This document shows, piece by piece, positions 45,675 through 53,559 of a stretch of 64,000 nt of DNA. The DNA is from Anaeromyxobacter sp. Fw109-5 (GTDB taxonomy: Bacteria > Myxococcota > Myxococcia > Myxococcales > Anaeromyxobacteraceae): positions 3,729,001 to 3,793,000 of the forward strand of contig NC_009675.1 of NCBI RefSeq assembly GCF_000017505.1, written 5' to 3'. Under the pieces are notes generated by a model that worked only from the letters and a program-made list of their open reading frames with translations, had not been told where the DNA came from and did not search any database. Position 1 is the stretch's first letter; each line of letters begins with the position of its first letter. Both the position numbers and the translations under genes were made by a program.

Positions 45675-46792
45675 CGTTCTGCCACTCGCTCCTCTCCGAC
45701 TGGAACCACGGGAACGCCCACTTCCTGCGGGGCGTCGCGACCGAGCTCGTCGCGCGCGGCCACGCGGTGCGCGCCTTCGAGCCAGCCGGAGCCTGGTCGC
45801 TCCTGAACCTGGTCGCCGACGCCGGCCAGGCGGCGGTCGAGGACGCGCGCCGCGCCTACCCGACGCTCGACGTCGCGCGCTACGACCCCGCCACGCTCGA
45901 CGTCGACGCGGCGGTGGACGGGGCGGACCTCGTCCTCGTGCACGAGTGGAACGACCCCGAGGTGGTGCGTCGCGTCGGCGATCACCGCCGGCGCTCGCGC
46001 CGGCCGTACCTGCTCCTCTTCCACGACACGCACCACCGCGCCGTCACCGCCCCCGAGGAGATGGCGGCCTACGACCTCTCCGGCTACGACGGCGTGCTCG
46101 CCTTCGGCGAGGCGCTGCGCGAGGTCTACGTCGCGCGCGGCTGGGCGCGGCGCGCCTTCACCTGGCACGAGGCGGCGGACGTGCGGGTGTTCCGGCCGCT
46201 GGAGGCGCCGCCGGAGGGCGACCTCGTCTTCGTGGGGAACTGGGGGGACGACGAGCGGACGCGCGAGCTCGCCGAGTTCCTGCTCGAGCCGGTGAAGGCG
46301 CTCCGCCTGCGCGCGCGCGTGCACGGCGTGCGCTACCCGCCGGAGGGGCTCGCCGCGCTCTCGCAGGCCGGCGCGGCGTACGGCCGGTACCTGCCGAACC
46401 ACCGCGTCCCAGAGGTGTTCGCGCGCCACCGCGTGACGGTGCACGTGCCGCGCGGCCCGTACGCCCGGGCCCTGCGCGGCATCCCCACCATCCGCCCGTT
46501 CGAGGCGCTCGCCTGCGGGATCCCGCTCGCCTCCGCGCCGTGGGAGGACGCCGAGGGGCTCTTCGCCCCGGGCGAGGACTTCCTCGTCGCCCGCACCGGC
46601 GACGAGATGCGCGCCCACCTGCGCGCCGTGCTCGAGGATCCCGCGCTCGCGGCCTCGCTCCGCGCGCGCGGCCTCGCGGCCATCCGCGCGCGCCACACCT
46701 GCGCGCACCGGGTCGACCAGCTGCTCTCCATCCATGCGCGCCTCGCGGGCGAGGCCCTGGCCCACGCCCCCGACCCGGGGAGGCAAAGATGA
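45662..46792 (+). CDS. CgeB-like glycosyltransferase
   Basis: A 376-residue fourth CgeB-type enzyme: VVTFCHSLLSDWNHGNAHFL at the start, then VHEWNDPEVV, GDLVFVGNWGDDERTRELAEF in the linker and RPFEALACGIPLASAPWEDA in the C-terminal nucleotide-sugar domain, ending ARHTCAHRVDQLL. GTG start at 45662 lies inside the GT4 gene. The distinct WxDDERT linker motif separates it from the other three, suggesting a different donor. Confidence 0.87.
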   Translation: MRVVTFCHSLLSDWNHGNAHFLRGVATELVARGHAVRAFEPAGAWSLLNLVADAGQAAVEDARRAYPTLDVARYDPATLDVDAAVDGADLVLVHEWNDPEVVRRVGDHRRRSRRPYLLLFHDTHHRAVTAPEEMAAYDLSGYDGVLAFGEALREVYVARGWARRAFTWHEAADVRVFRPLEAPPEGDLVFVGNWGDDERTRELAEFLLEPVKALRLRARVHGVRYPPEGLAALSQAGAAYGRYLPNHRVPEVFARHRVTVHVPRGPYARALRGIPTIRPFEALACGIPLASAPWEDAEGLFAPGEDFLVARTGDEMRAHLRAVLEDPALAASLRARGLAAIRARHTCAHRVDQLLSIHARLAGEALAHAPDPGRQR

Positions 46793-47556
46793 ACCGAAGC
46801 TCGCTGTCGCGTCAGGAGATCGAGGCGCGGGTCCAGGCGCTCGGACCCTGGTTCCACAACCTCGACCTCGACGGCGTGAAGACGGCGCCGCAGCACTTCC
46901 TGGGCGACTACCCGGCCGTCGCCTGGGAGCGGGTGTCGCACGTGCTGCCCGAGCGGCTCGACGGCCGGACGGTGCTGGACATCGGCTGCAACGCCGGCTT
47001 CTTCTCGCTGGAAATGGCCCGCCGCGGCGCGGCCCGCGTGGTGGGGGTGGACTCGGATCCCCGCTACCTCGCGCAGGCGCGGCTCGCCGCGGAGGTGAGC
47101 GGCCTCGACGTCGAGTGGCGCGAGCTCTCCGTCTACGACGTCGCTCGGCTCGGCGAGAAGTTCGACGTGGTGCTGTTCATGGGCGTGCTCTACCACCTCC
47201 GCCACCCGCTGCTCGCGCTCGACCTCGTGCGCGAGCACGTCGCCCGCGACACGCTCGTCTTCCAGTCGATGATCCGCGGCGCGCAGGGACGGCTGCAGGT
47301 GGCGCCGGACTACCCGTTCTCCGAGACGGAGATCTTCGACCACCCCTCGTGGCCGAAGCTGCACTTCGTCGAGCACGAGTACGCCGGCGACTGGACCAAC
47401 TGGTGGGTGCCGAACCGGCCCTGTGTCGAGGCGATGCTGCGGAGCGCGGGGTTCGCGCCCGAGCCCGTCCCGAGCAGCGAGATCTACGTGTGCCGCGTGA
47501 CGGAGCGCACGGCGCGCGCCGGGGCGGTCTACCCGGCGGAGGGGATGCGGCCGTGA
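46789..47556 (+). CDS. class I SAM-dependent methyltransferase (CmoB-like, TIGR04290 type)
   Basis: A 255-residue methyltransferase: VLDIGCNAGFFSLEMARRG is motif I, VVGVDSDPRYL motif II and FDVVLFMGVLYHLRHPLLAL motif III. The N-terminal PWFHNLDLDGVKT and the later DWTNWWVPNRPCVEAML match the CmoB-related subgroup named TIGR04290 by recollection, which recurs in saccharide clusters of unknown product. It would methylate, or carboxymethylate, a sugar hydroxyl. It is coupled by ATGA and GTGA overlaps on both sides. Confidence 0.87.
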   Translation: MNRSSLSRQEIEARVQALGPWFHNLDLDGVKTAPQHFLGDYPAVAWERVSHVLPERLDGRTVLDIGCNAGFFSLEMARRGAARVVGVDSDPRYLAQARLAAEVSGLDVEWRELSVYDVARLGEKFDVVLFMGVLYHLRHPLLALDLVREHVARDTLVFQSMIRGAQGRLQVAPDYPFSETEIFDHPSWPKLHFVEHEYAGDWTNWWVPNRPCVEAMLRSAGFAPEPVPSSEIYVCRVTERTARAGAVYPAEGMRP

Positions 47557-48437
47557 TCGAGGCGGTGATGCTCTGGAACGAGCCGAACAACCTCTCTCAC
47601 TGGAACTTCCACCTCGATCCCGAGTGGAGGACGTTCTCGGCGATGGCGCGGGTCGCCGGCGCCGCGGTGCGCGCGGTCGCGCCTGGGCTCACGCGCGTCC
47701 TGGGCGGCACCTCGCCCATCGACCCGGCCTTCTTCGCGCTCCTCGCCTCGCACGGCGCGCTCGAGGAGGTGGACGCCGTCGCGGTGCACGGGTTCCCGCT
47801 CGACTGGAACCACTGGCAGATCCACGAGTGGCCGGCGCGGCTCGAGGAGGTGCGCGTCGTCGTCCCCCTCCCCGTCTGGATCTCCGAGGTGGGCGTCTCC
47901 TCCTTCGGCGCCGAGGAGGTGCAGGAGTGGGGGCTCCGCCGGACGGCGGCGCTCGTCCTCGGCAAGGCGCCGCGCGTGCACTGGTACAGCCTCATGGACC
48001 TCCCGCGCGCCTGGCCCGCCACGACGCGTCACCGCGAGGCGGAGGGCTCGTCCTATTACCGGCACTTCTACATGGGGCTCATCCGCGAGGACGGCACGCC
48101 CAAGCCGGCGCTGCGCGCCTTCGGCGACTTCGTCCCCGACCTCGGCCTGTGCCAGTGGTTCCACTTCGAGGATCACCGCCTCGAGGCGGCGGTGCGCTGG
48201 ATGAAGGAGCTCGGGGTGCGGAAGCTCCGCACCGGCCTCTCCTGGGCGGACTCCTTTTGCCCGAACGCGCTCGCCTGGTTCGACCGGCAGATGAAGGCGC
48301 TCGAGCCCTTCGACGTGACGCTCACCTACTGCTTCACGCCGGAGCATCGCGGCCTGGAGGCGCACCACACCTCTCCGCCGCAGCGGATCGAGGAGTACGC
48401 CGAGTTCTGCGCGACCATGACCCGGCGCTATGCCTGA
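47553..48437 (+). CDS. TIM-barrel glycosidase-like protein, apparently circularly permuted
   Basis: A 294-residue protein. It opens with MLWNEPNNLSHWNF, the beta-4 acid/base motif of GH39/GH5-like barrels, and has the nucleophile strand WISEVGVSSFG near residue 110 and WYSLMDL near 145. Residues from about 205 (WFHFEDHRLEAAVRWMKELG, RKLRTGLSWADSF, DVTLTYCFTPEH) look like beta strands 1-3, which in ordinary enzymes come first; the end CATMTRRYA would normally lead into the WNEPNN strand. Both acid residues are present, so activity is possible. No signal peptide: a cytoplasmic role in the pathway is implied. Last gene of the operon. Confidence 0.75.
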   Translation: MIEAVMLWNEPNNLSHWNFHLDPEWRTFSAMARVAGAAVRAVAPGLTRVLGGTSPIDPAFFALLASHGALEEVDAVAVHGFPLDWNHWQIHEWPARLEEVRVVVPLPVWISEVGVSSFGAEEVQEWGLRRTAALVLGKAPRVHWYSLMDLPRAWPATTRHREAEGSSYYRHFYMGLIREDGTPKPALRAFGDFVPDLGLCQWFHFEDHRLEAAVRWMKELGVRKLRTGLSWADSFCPNALAWFDRQMKALEPFDVTLTYCFTPEHRGLEAHHTSPPQRIEEYAEFCATMTRRYA

Positions 48438-48521
48438 TCCGGGGCGCTCCGAGCCGGCGGCGCAGGGTCGTCCCCGCGCCCCCGCAGACCGATGCGGGCG
48501 CGCCCGCCGAGGCGGCTCGCC

Positions 48522-49205
48522 CTAGCGCCCGCGCCCGCGCCCGCCTCCGCGCGACCCGCCGCGCGAGGACGACCCGCCGCGGGACTTCGAGCCCGCGGCC
48601 GACGACCGGCGCGCCGCGCCGCCGCGCCGCCCCGAGCTCCGCGCCGCCGTCCGTGCCGGCGCCTTCCGCGCGGCGCGCCCCGCGGTCGCGCGCTTCGCGC
48701 CTCCGCGCGAGGATGCGGCGCTGCGACCCCCCACCTTCGGCGTCCGGCCTCCCGCCTTCCGGCTGCGGGCCGCCCCCGCCTTCCGCGTCCCGGCTCCGGC
48801 TCCCGCCTTCCGGTCGCGGGCCGCGCCCGCGCGCGACCCCGCCGGCCGCGCGCCGGCCCGGCCTCGGCTGCCACCGCGCGCCGATTTCCGGGAGGCCTTG
48901 CTCTCCCCGCGCGATCGCGCCGCGGCGGTCTCACGCGCGACCAGCTTGTTGAAGTTGCTCCGCTCCCCGCCGCGGGTCGTGTCCTGGTAGATGAAGGCGA
49001 GCCCGGACTCGTCGAACTTCCGGAACCACTCGTCCCACCCGATCCGCGCGAGCTTCCCCTCGCCGGACCAGCCCGGGAAGTCGATCCGGATCATCCCGGT
49101 CTCCTCCCCGGCGCGCTCGGTCCCCCGCACCTCGGCGGGCCACCCGCCGCGCTCCTCGACCCAGCGGCGGATCTCCTCGTGATCGGTCGTCGTCTTGTTC
49201 GCCAT
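48522..49205 (-). CDS. small DUF-type domain fused to a histone-H1-like basic tail
   Basis: A 227-residue protein. Residues 1-95 (DHEEIRRWVEERGGWPAEV, IRIDFPGWSGEGKLARI, WFRKFDESGLAFIYQD) match a short domain often mislabelled 1,4-alpha-glucan branching enzyme in databases; it is too small to be one. Residues 100-227 are almost entirely Arg, Lys, Ala, Gly and Ser, with SRKAGGR-like repeats and a final run of RGG/GRGR. Such tails bind nucleic acids (AlgP, histone H1-like). No enzymatic function is supported. ATG at 49205 begins the domain. Confidence 0.72.
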   Translation of the reverse strand: MANKTTTDHEEIRRWVEERGGWPAEVRGTERAGEETGMIRIDFPGWSGEGKLARIGWDEWFRKFDESGLAFIYQDTTRGGERSNFNKLVARETAAARSRGESKASRKSARGGSRGRAGARPAGSRAGAARDRKAGAGAGTRKAGAARSRKAGGRTPKVGGRSAASSRGGAKRATAGRAARKAPARTAARSSGRRGGAARRSSAAGSKSRGGSSSRGGSRGGGRGRGR

Positions 49206-49309
49206 TCCCGCACCCTCGCGCGCGCAGCGCGCGCCACGGGCACCGCGCGCGCGGCGCCCTCGCCAGACGCTAGGTACGGCGGCCGCTCCCTGCACCGGGA
49301 GCGCCGTCC

Positions 49310-51010
49310 CTACTCGATCCGCTCCACGAGGGCGGCGACGTGGCGCGCGAACGGCGGCACGTCCAGCGGGAGCGGGCCGGACGCGTCCCGCTCCTCGACC
49401 GCGATCACCTCGCCGGAGACGTCCTCGACCCAGGTGACGCGCCAGCGGCCGGGCGCAATCCCGGCGAGCGTCAGGCGCGCCCCTTTCACGCGCCCCCCGT
49501 AGCCGGGACGGGGAGCGAGGAGCCACACCGCGGCGGCCCGCTCGCCTCCGAGCGCGAGCGCCCGCAGGCCGGGCGCGCGCCGCACCGCGGGTTCGGGCGC
49601 GGGCGCGAGCGGCCCCCGCGCCTCCGCGCGGCGCAGGAACGCCGCGAGCGTGCGGAAGTGGCGCGCCCGCGCCGGCGTCATCGGCTCGTCCGAGTCCTCG
49701 GTGAAGGGCGGCGCGGAGTGGGAGAGCACCCCGGCGCCGGCGAAGGTCGCCGCCCAGATCCCGACGTGCGTGTGGTCGTGCTCGGGCTTCGCATCGCCGC
49801 CCCAGCCGAACTCGCCGATCAGCACCGGCTTCCCGTAGCGCGCCGTGTCGCGCGTCGTCTCGACGAGCGCCTCGGCGAGGTCGTGCACGTCGTGCACGTC
49901 CGGGCCGTAGCGGTGCCACTGGACGATGTCGCAGGCGGCGGACGCCCACCAGGCGCGCTCGTCCTCCTCCACGTTCCAGTGGAGCCCCACCGGGCCCGCG
50001 GTGACCGGGTGGCCGTACGGGTCCTCCGCGCGCCAGGTGCGCGCGAGGTCCTCCGCCCAGGGGATCCAGTGATCCTCCGGGATGGCGCCGTCCCACTCCG
50101 GCTCGTTCAGGAGGTCGATCGCGAGCAGGGCGGGCGACGCGCCCCAGCGTGCGAGCACGTAGCGGAGCCGCGCGCGCGCCGCCTCGCGGGCGCGGGGGTC
50201 GAGGAAGAAGTCGGTGTTCCCCGCCGCGGGCCCGCCGCGCGCGGCGGAGTAAGGGTTCTCCTCCCACCCCTTCCACGCGTCGCCGGGCGTGAACCCGATC
50301 GCGAAGACGGAGAGGACGACCTTCACGCCGTGCGCCTCCGCCGCCGCGAAGATCGCGTCGTAGCGCGCCGCCGCGGCCTCGTCGAACGCGCCGAGCACGG
50401 GCTCGAGGCAGCCGGGGTTCGGCATCGTGCCCGCCCGGCCGCATGCGGTGAAGACGAACACGCGCAGCGCGTTCATCCCGTCCGCCGCCATGCGCGCGAC
50501 GTAGTCCGCGGGGGAGAGGCCGTCCGACCAGGTGGGGTCGTAGACGTTGAAGCGGTTCTCGCCGAGCGGGCGGAAGGGGCGGCCGTCCTCGGTCCGGAGC
50601 GTGCCGCCCGAGACGATCACCTGCCCCGCCAGCCCGCGGTCCTCCGCCATCACCTCGCCGCGCGCCACCTCGGCGGCGGCCGCGCCCTCGCCGGAGCGGG
50701 CCACCCAGCGGTGGCGCCCCGGCTCGCGGGGCCGGAACCGCGCCGCCCAGCCCCCCGGGACCGGGAACGCCGGCACGTGGATTCGCGCGCCGGAGGGGGC
50801 GAGCACCTCGGCGCGCACCGGCGCGCCGGCGGGGACGGCGAGCCGCAGCTCGACCACGCCGTTCACGGCGGCCTCGCGGCCGCCGGCAGCGTCCGCGCCC
50901 GGCCGGACCGGCGCCCGCGCGCAGCCGAGCGCGAGCGCGGCGGCGAGCATCGCGGCCGCGGCGGAGCGCGGCCCGGTGCAGTGGAGACGTCGTGTCGTCA
51001 CGCCGCTCAC
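49310..51010 (-). CDS. lipoprotein glycoside hydrolase with DUF5060-like domain (GH5/GH-A clan)
   Basis: A 566-residue secreted glycosidase. An N-terminal signal with LALGC suggests a lipoprotein. Residues 45-125 form a DUF5060-like beta domain; the TIM barrel (about 140-460) has the acid/base Glu in LLNEPEWDG and the nucleophile Glu in LIGEFGWGG; a C-terminal beta domain (about 500-566) follows. It would cleave a beta-linked polysaccharide at the cell surface. The GTG start overlaps the ABC transporter stop (GTGA), so the two work together. Confidence 0.87.
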   Translation of the reverse strand: MSGVTTRRLHCTGPRSAAAAMLAAALALGCARAPVRPGADAAGGREAAVNGVVELRLAVPAGAPVRAEVLAPSGARIHVPAFPVPGGWAARFRPREPGRHRWVARSGEGAAAAEVARGEVMAEDRGLAGQVIVSGGTLRTEDGRPFRPLGENRFNVYDPTWSDGLSPADYVARMAADGMNALRVFVFTACGRAGTMPNPGCLEPVLGAFDEAAAARYDAIFAAAEAHGVKVVLSVFAIGFTPGDAWKGWEENPYSAARGGPAAGNTDFFLDPRAREAARARLRYVLARWGASPALLAIDLLNEPEWDGAIPEDHWIPWAEDLARTWRAEDPYGHPVTAGPVGLHWNVEEDERAWWASAACDIVQWHRYGPDVHDVHDLAEALVETTRDTARYGKPVLIGEFGWGGDAKPEHDHTHVGIWAATFAGAGVLSHSAPPFTEDSDEPMTPARARHFRTLAAFLRRAEARGPLAPAPEPAVRRAPGLRALALGGERAAAVWLLAPRPGYGGRVKGARLTLAGIAPGRWRVTWVEDVSGEVIAVEERDASGPLPLDVPPFARHVAALVERIE

Positions 51011-52776
51011 GCCGCCATGGGCAGGAGCCCGCGCGCCTGCTTCTCGACGAGGCTCGCGTAGTAGCCGCCGCGCGCGAGGAGGTCCGCGTGCCGGCCCTCC
51101 TCGACGATGCGCCCCTCGCGCAGCACCACGATCCGGTCGGCGTCGACGACGGTGGACAGCCGGTGCGCGATGACGAGCGTGGTCCGGCCGCGCGTGGCGC
51201 GGTCGAGCGCCTGCTGGACGAGCTGCTCCGACTCGGCGTCCAGCGCGGAGGTGGGCTCGTCGAGGATCACGATCGGCGGCGCCTTGAGGAGCGTGCGGGC
51301 GATGGCGACGCGCTGCCGCTCGCCGACCGACAGGCGGCTGCCCCGCTCGCCGACGACGGTGTCGTACCCGTCGGGCAGACGCTCGATGAACTCGTGCGCG
51401 TTGGCGTCGCGGGCCGCCTGCTCGATCTCGGCGCGCGAGGCGCCCGGCCGGCCGTACGCGATGTTGGCGAGCACCGACTCGTTGAAGAGGAGGGAGTCCT
51501 GGAAGACGACCGCGATCTGCTTGCGGAGCGAGACCTGCTTCAGCCGGCGCACGTCGATGCCGTCCACGCGCACGACGCCCTCGGTGGGATCGTAGAACCG
51601 CTGCACGAGCGCCACGAGGGTGGACTTGCCCGAGCCCGAGGGGCCCACGATGGCGAGCCGCTCGCCCGCGCGCACGCGCAGGTCGATCCCGTCGAGGAGC
51701 GGCGGACCCTCCGGCTCGTAGGCGAAGCGGACGCCGCTCCACTCGACGTCTCCGCGCAGCCCGATCACCTCGCGCGCGTCCGGCGCGTCGCCGAGGTGGT
51801 CGTGCGCGTCGAGGATGCCGTACACCTCCTCCGCGGAGACGCGCGCGGTGTTGACGGTCTTGTAGATGCCGGAGAGGCCGAGCACCGGGCCGAAGAGGCC
51901 GCCCACGTACCCGAGGAAGGCGACGAGCGTGCCGACCGTCACCTCGCCGCGCGCGACGAGCACGCCGCCGAGGGCGAGCGCCGCGACGCGCGCCGCGATC
52001 TGCACGAGGTTCTGGGCCGCGCCCACGCCCGAGTCGACCCCCACGCCGCGGATGACCACCTCGTTCGCCGAGTTGACCTCGTCGAGGAAGCGCTTCTTCT
52101 CGGCGGCCTCCATCGTGAAGCTCTTCACCGTCACGATCCCGGAGAGCACCTCGTTGAACCGCGAGTAGATGCGCGCCCAGCGCTGGAGCAGGCTCCGCTC
52201 GCGGCGCGTCTGCATGGGGGCGGCGAGCCGCGCGATGAGCGCGGGCGCCGGAGCGAAGACGAGGACGAGCAGCGCGAGACGCCACTCGAGCCGCGCCATC
52301 ACCGCGACGGAGAGCGCGAGGTAGACGGCGGCGGGCACCGCGTTGAAGGCGATCTCGGAGAGCGCGCCCACGAGCCCCTGGATGGAGCGATCGAGCCTCG
52401 TCATCACCGCGCCGACCCCCTCCGCTCGGTGGAAGGTGAGGGGCAGCCGGTGCAGCCGCTCGACGGTCGCCTCGGTCAGCCTGAAGTGGATGCCGATCCG
52501 CGTGCGCCAGGTGAGCCAGTTGGAGACGCCCTGCAGCGCCTCGCGCAGCAGGCCCAGCACGACGAGGGCGAGGACGCCCTCCGCGAACCCGCGCGCCGCG
52601 TGGCCACCGGCGAGCCCGTCGAAGACGTGGCGGAGCGCCAGCGGCTCGGCGGCGTTCAGCGCCGCCAGCGCGATGGCGATGGCGAGGATGGCGGAGATGG
52701 CGCCGCGGGCGGGGTCGAGAAACTCGGTCGCACGCCGCAGGCCCGCACGGCGCCTCGGAGGGTGAGGGGCGGTCAC
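51007..52776 (-). CDS. ABC transporter, fused permease and ATPase (exporter type)
   Basis: A 589-residue ABC half-transporter: six membrane helices (about 30-310), then an ATPase with Walker A GPSGSGKST, Q loop VVFQDSLLFNES, signature LSVGERQR (variant of LSGGQ), Walker B IVILDEPTSALD and H loop AHRLST. It most resembles lipid or saccharide exporters of the MsbA/CydC-like group and presumably acts as a homodimer. GTG at 52776 is preferred; the upstream frame is non-conserved. Coupled to the lipoprotein glycosidase, it is the only export machine in the saccharide region. Confidence 0.88.
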   Translation of the reverse strand: MTAPHPPRRRAGLRRATEFLDPARGAISAILAIAIALAALNAAEPLALRHVFDGLAGGHAARGFAEGVLALVVLGLLREALQGVSNWLTWRTRIGIHFRLTEATVERLHRLPLTFHRAEGVGAVMTRLDRSIQGLVGALSEIAFNAVPAAVYLALSVAVMARLEWRLALLVLVFAPAPALIARLAAPMQTRRERSLLQRWARIYSRFNEVLSGIVTVKSFTMEAAEKKRFLDEVNSANEVVIRGVGVDSGVGAAQNLVQIAARVAALALGGVLVARGEVTVGTLVAFLGYVGGLFGPVLGLSGIYKTVNTARVSAEEVYGILDAHDHLGDAPDAREVIGLRGDVEWSGVRFAYEPEGPPLLDGIDLRVRAGERLAIVGPSGSGKSTLVALVQRFYDPTEGVVRVDGIDVRRLKQVSLRKQIAVVFQDSLLFNESVLANIAYGRPGASRAEIEQAARDANAHEFIERLPDGYDTVVGERGSRLSVGERQRVAIARTLLKAPPIVILDEPTSALDAESEQLVQQALDRATRGRTTLVIAHRLSTVVDADRIVVLREGRIVEEGRHADLLARGGYYASLVEKQARGLLPMAA

Positions 52777-52804
52777 CGGTCCGGAACGCCCCGGGTGCCG
52801 CCGG

Positions 52805-53416
52805 TCATTCCCTCCGGGCCCCTCCCGCCGGCCCGCCGGGCGGCGCCGCGGCCGGGGGCGGGTCATCCGGGACGCCCTGCTCCTGGACGCGCTCCATCTC
52901 GTTGAGGACGGCCTCCGGCCTCACGTCGCGCTCCAGCTCCGCGAGGTCCTCTGCCTGGGCGTCCTCGATCCCCATGCGCGCCGCGATCGCCGCGACCAGC
53001 CGCACCAGGCGCGTCACCTCGTGCTCGGAGAGCAGGCTGATCTGCAGATCCAGGTCCGCGCGCTTCTCCGCCACCGCCGCCATGCGGTTCTGCATGATGA
53101 GCACGAAGGTGGAGAGGAAGATCGCCTCGACGGAGGCGGCGGTGGCGAGCTTCACGAAGTCGCGGTCGAACCGGGGTACGCCGGGCACGAGCCCTGCGTT
53201 CACCGCGATCCAGAGCGCGACGACGGCGAGGTGGATCCAGACGAAGGTCATGGACCCCGAGAAGCGCCCGATCGCCGCCGCGACCCGGTCGCGCCGCCGC
53301 TCGCTCTGCTCCTCCTCGCGCCGGCGGGCGAGCAGCACCGAGATGTTCCGCGCGACGACGCCCGCCAGCCCCGGGCGCTCTCCCGCACCCCCTCGCTCGC
53401 CCGCCGCCACGCGCAT
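52805..53416 (-). CDS. DUF1003 membrane protein
   Basis: A 203-residue protein with two membrane helices and the complete DUF1003 signature: ITR-type amphipathic start, FVWIHLAVVALWIAVNAG, then LATAASVEAIFLSTFVLIMQ and NRMAAVAEKRADLDLQIS. Function unknown; the conserved cytoplasmic part is acidic. ATG at 53416 starts the conserved region, and the long upstream frame is not used. It ends 29 bases before the ABC transporter start, so co-transcription is plausible. Confidence 0.88.
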   Translation of the reverse strand: MRVAAGERGGAGERPGLAGVVARNISVLLARRREEEQSERRRDRVAAAIGRFSGSMTFVWIHLAVVALWIAVNAGLVPGVPRFDRDFVKLATAASVEAIFLSTFVLIMQNRMAAVAEKRADLDLQISLLSEHEVTRLVRLVAAIAARMGIEDAQAEDLAELERDVRPEAVLNEMERVQEQGVPDDPPPAAAPPGGPAGGARRE

Positions 53417-53559
53417 GTGCCCGTGCGAAGGTTGGCCACGCGCGGGCGCCGGCGCGCCCCCGGCGGACGAGCCGCCCGACGTCGCCCCGAGGTGCGGGCC
53501 CGCGGCGGCCGCCTCGGACCCCGGCCTGGCGGAGCCGGCCGAGGCAAACGTTCGCCGGC

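Noticed and set aside
48522-49205. Branching enzyme activity for the histone-tailed protein
   Set aside because: Database labels of this short domain are inherited errors; no glycosidase family motifs are present.
49310-52285. Long minus-strand frame that would fuse the glycosidase to ABC transporter DNA
   Set aside because: The part above 51010 is an out-of-frame shadow of the ABC transporter, and a coupled GTG start is present at 51010.
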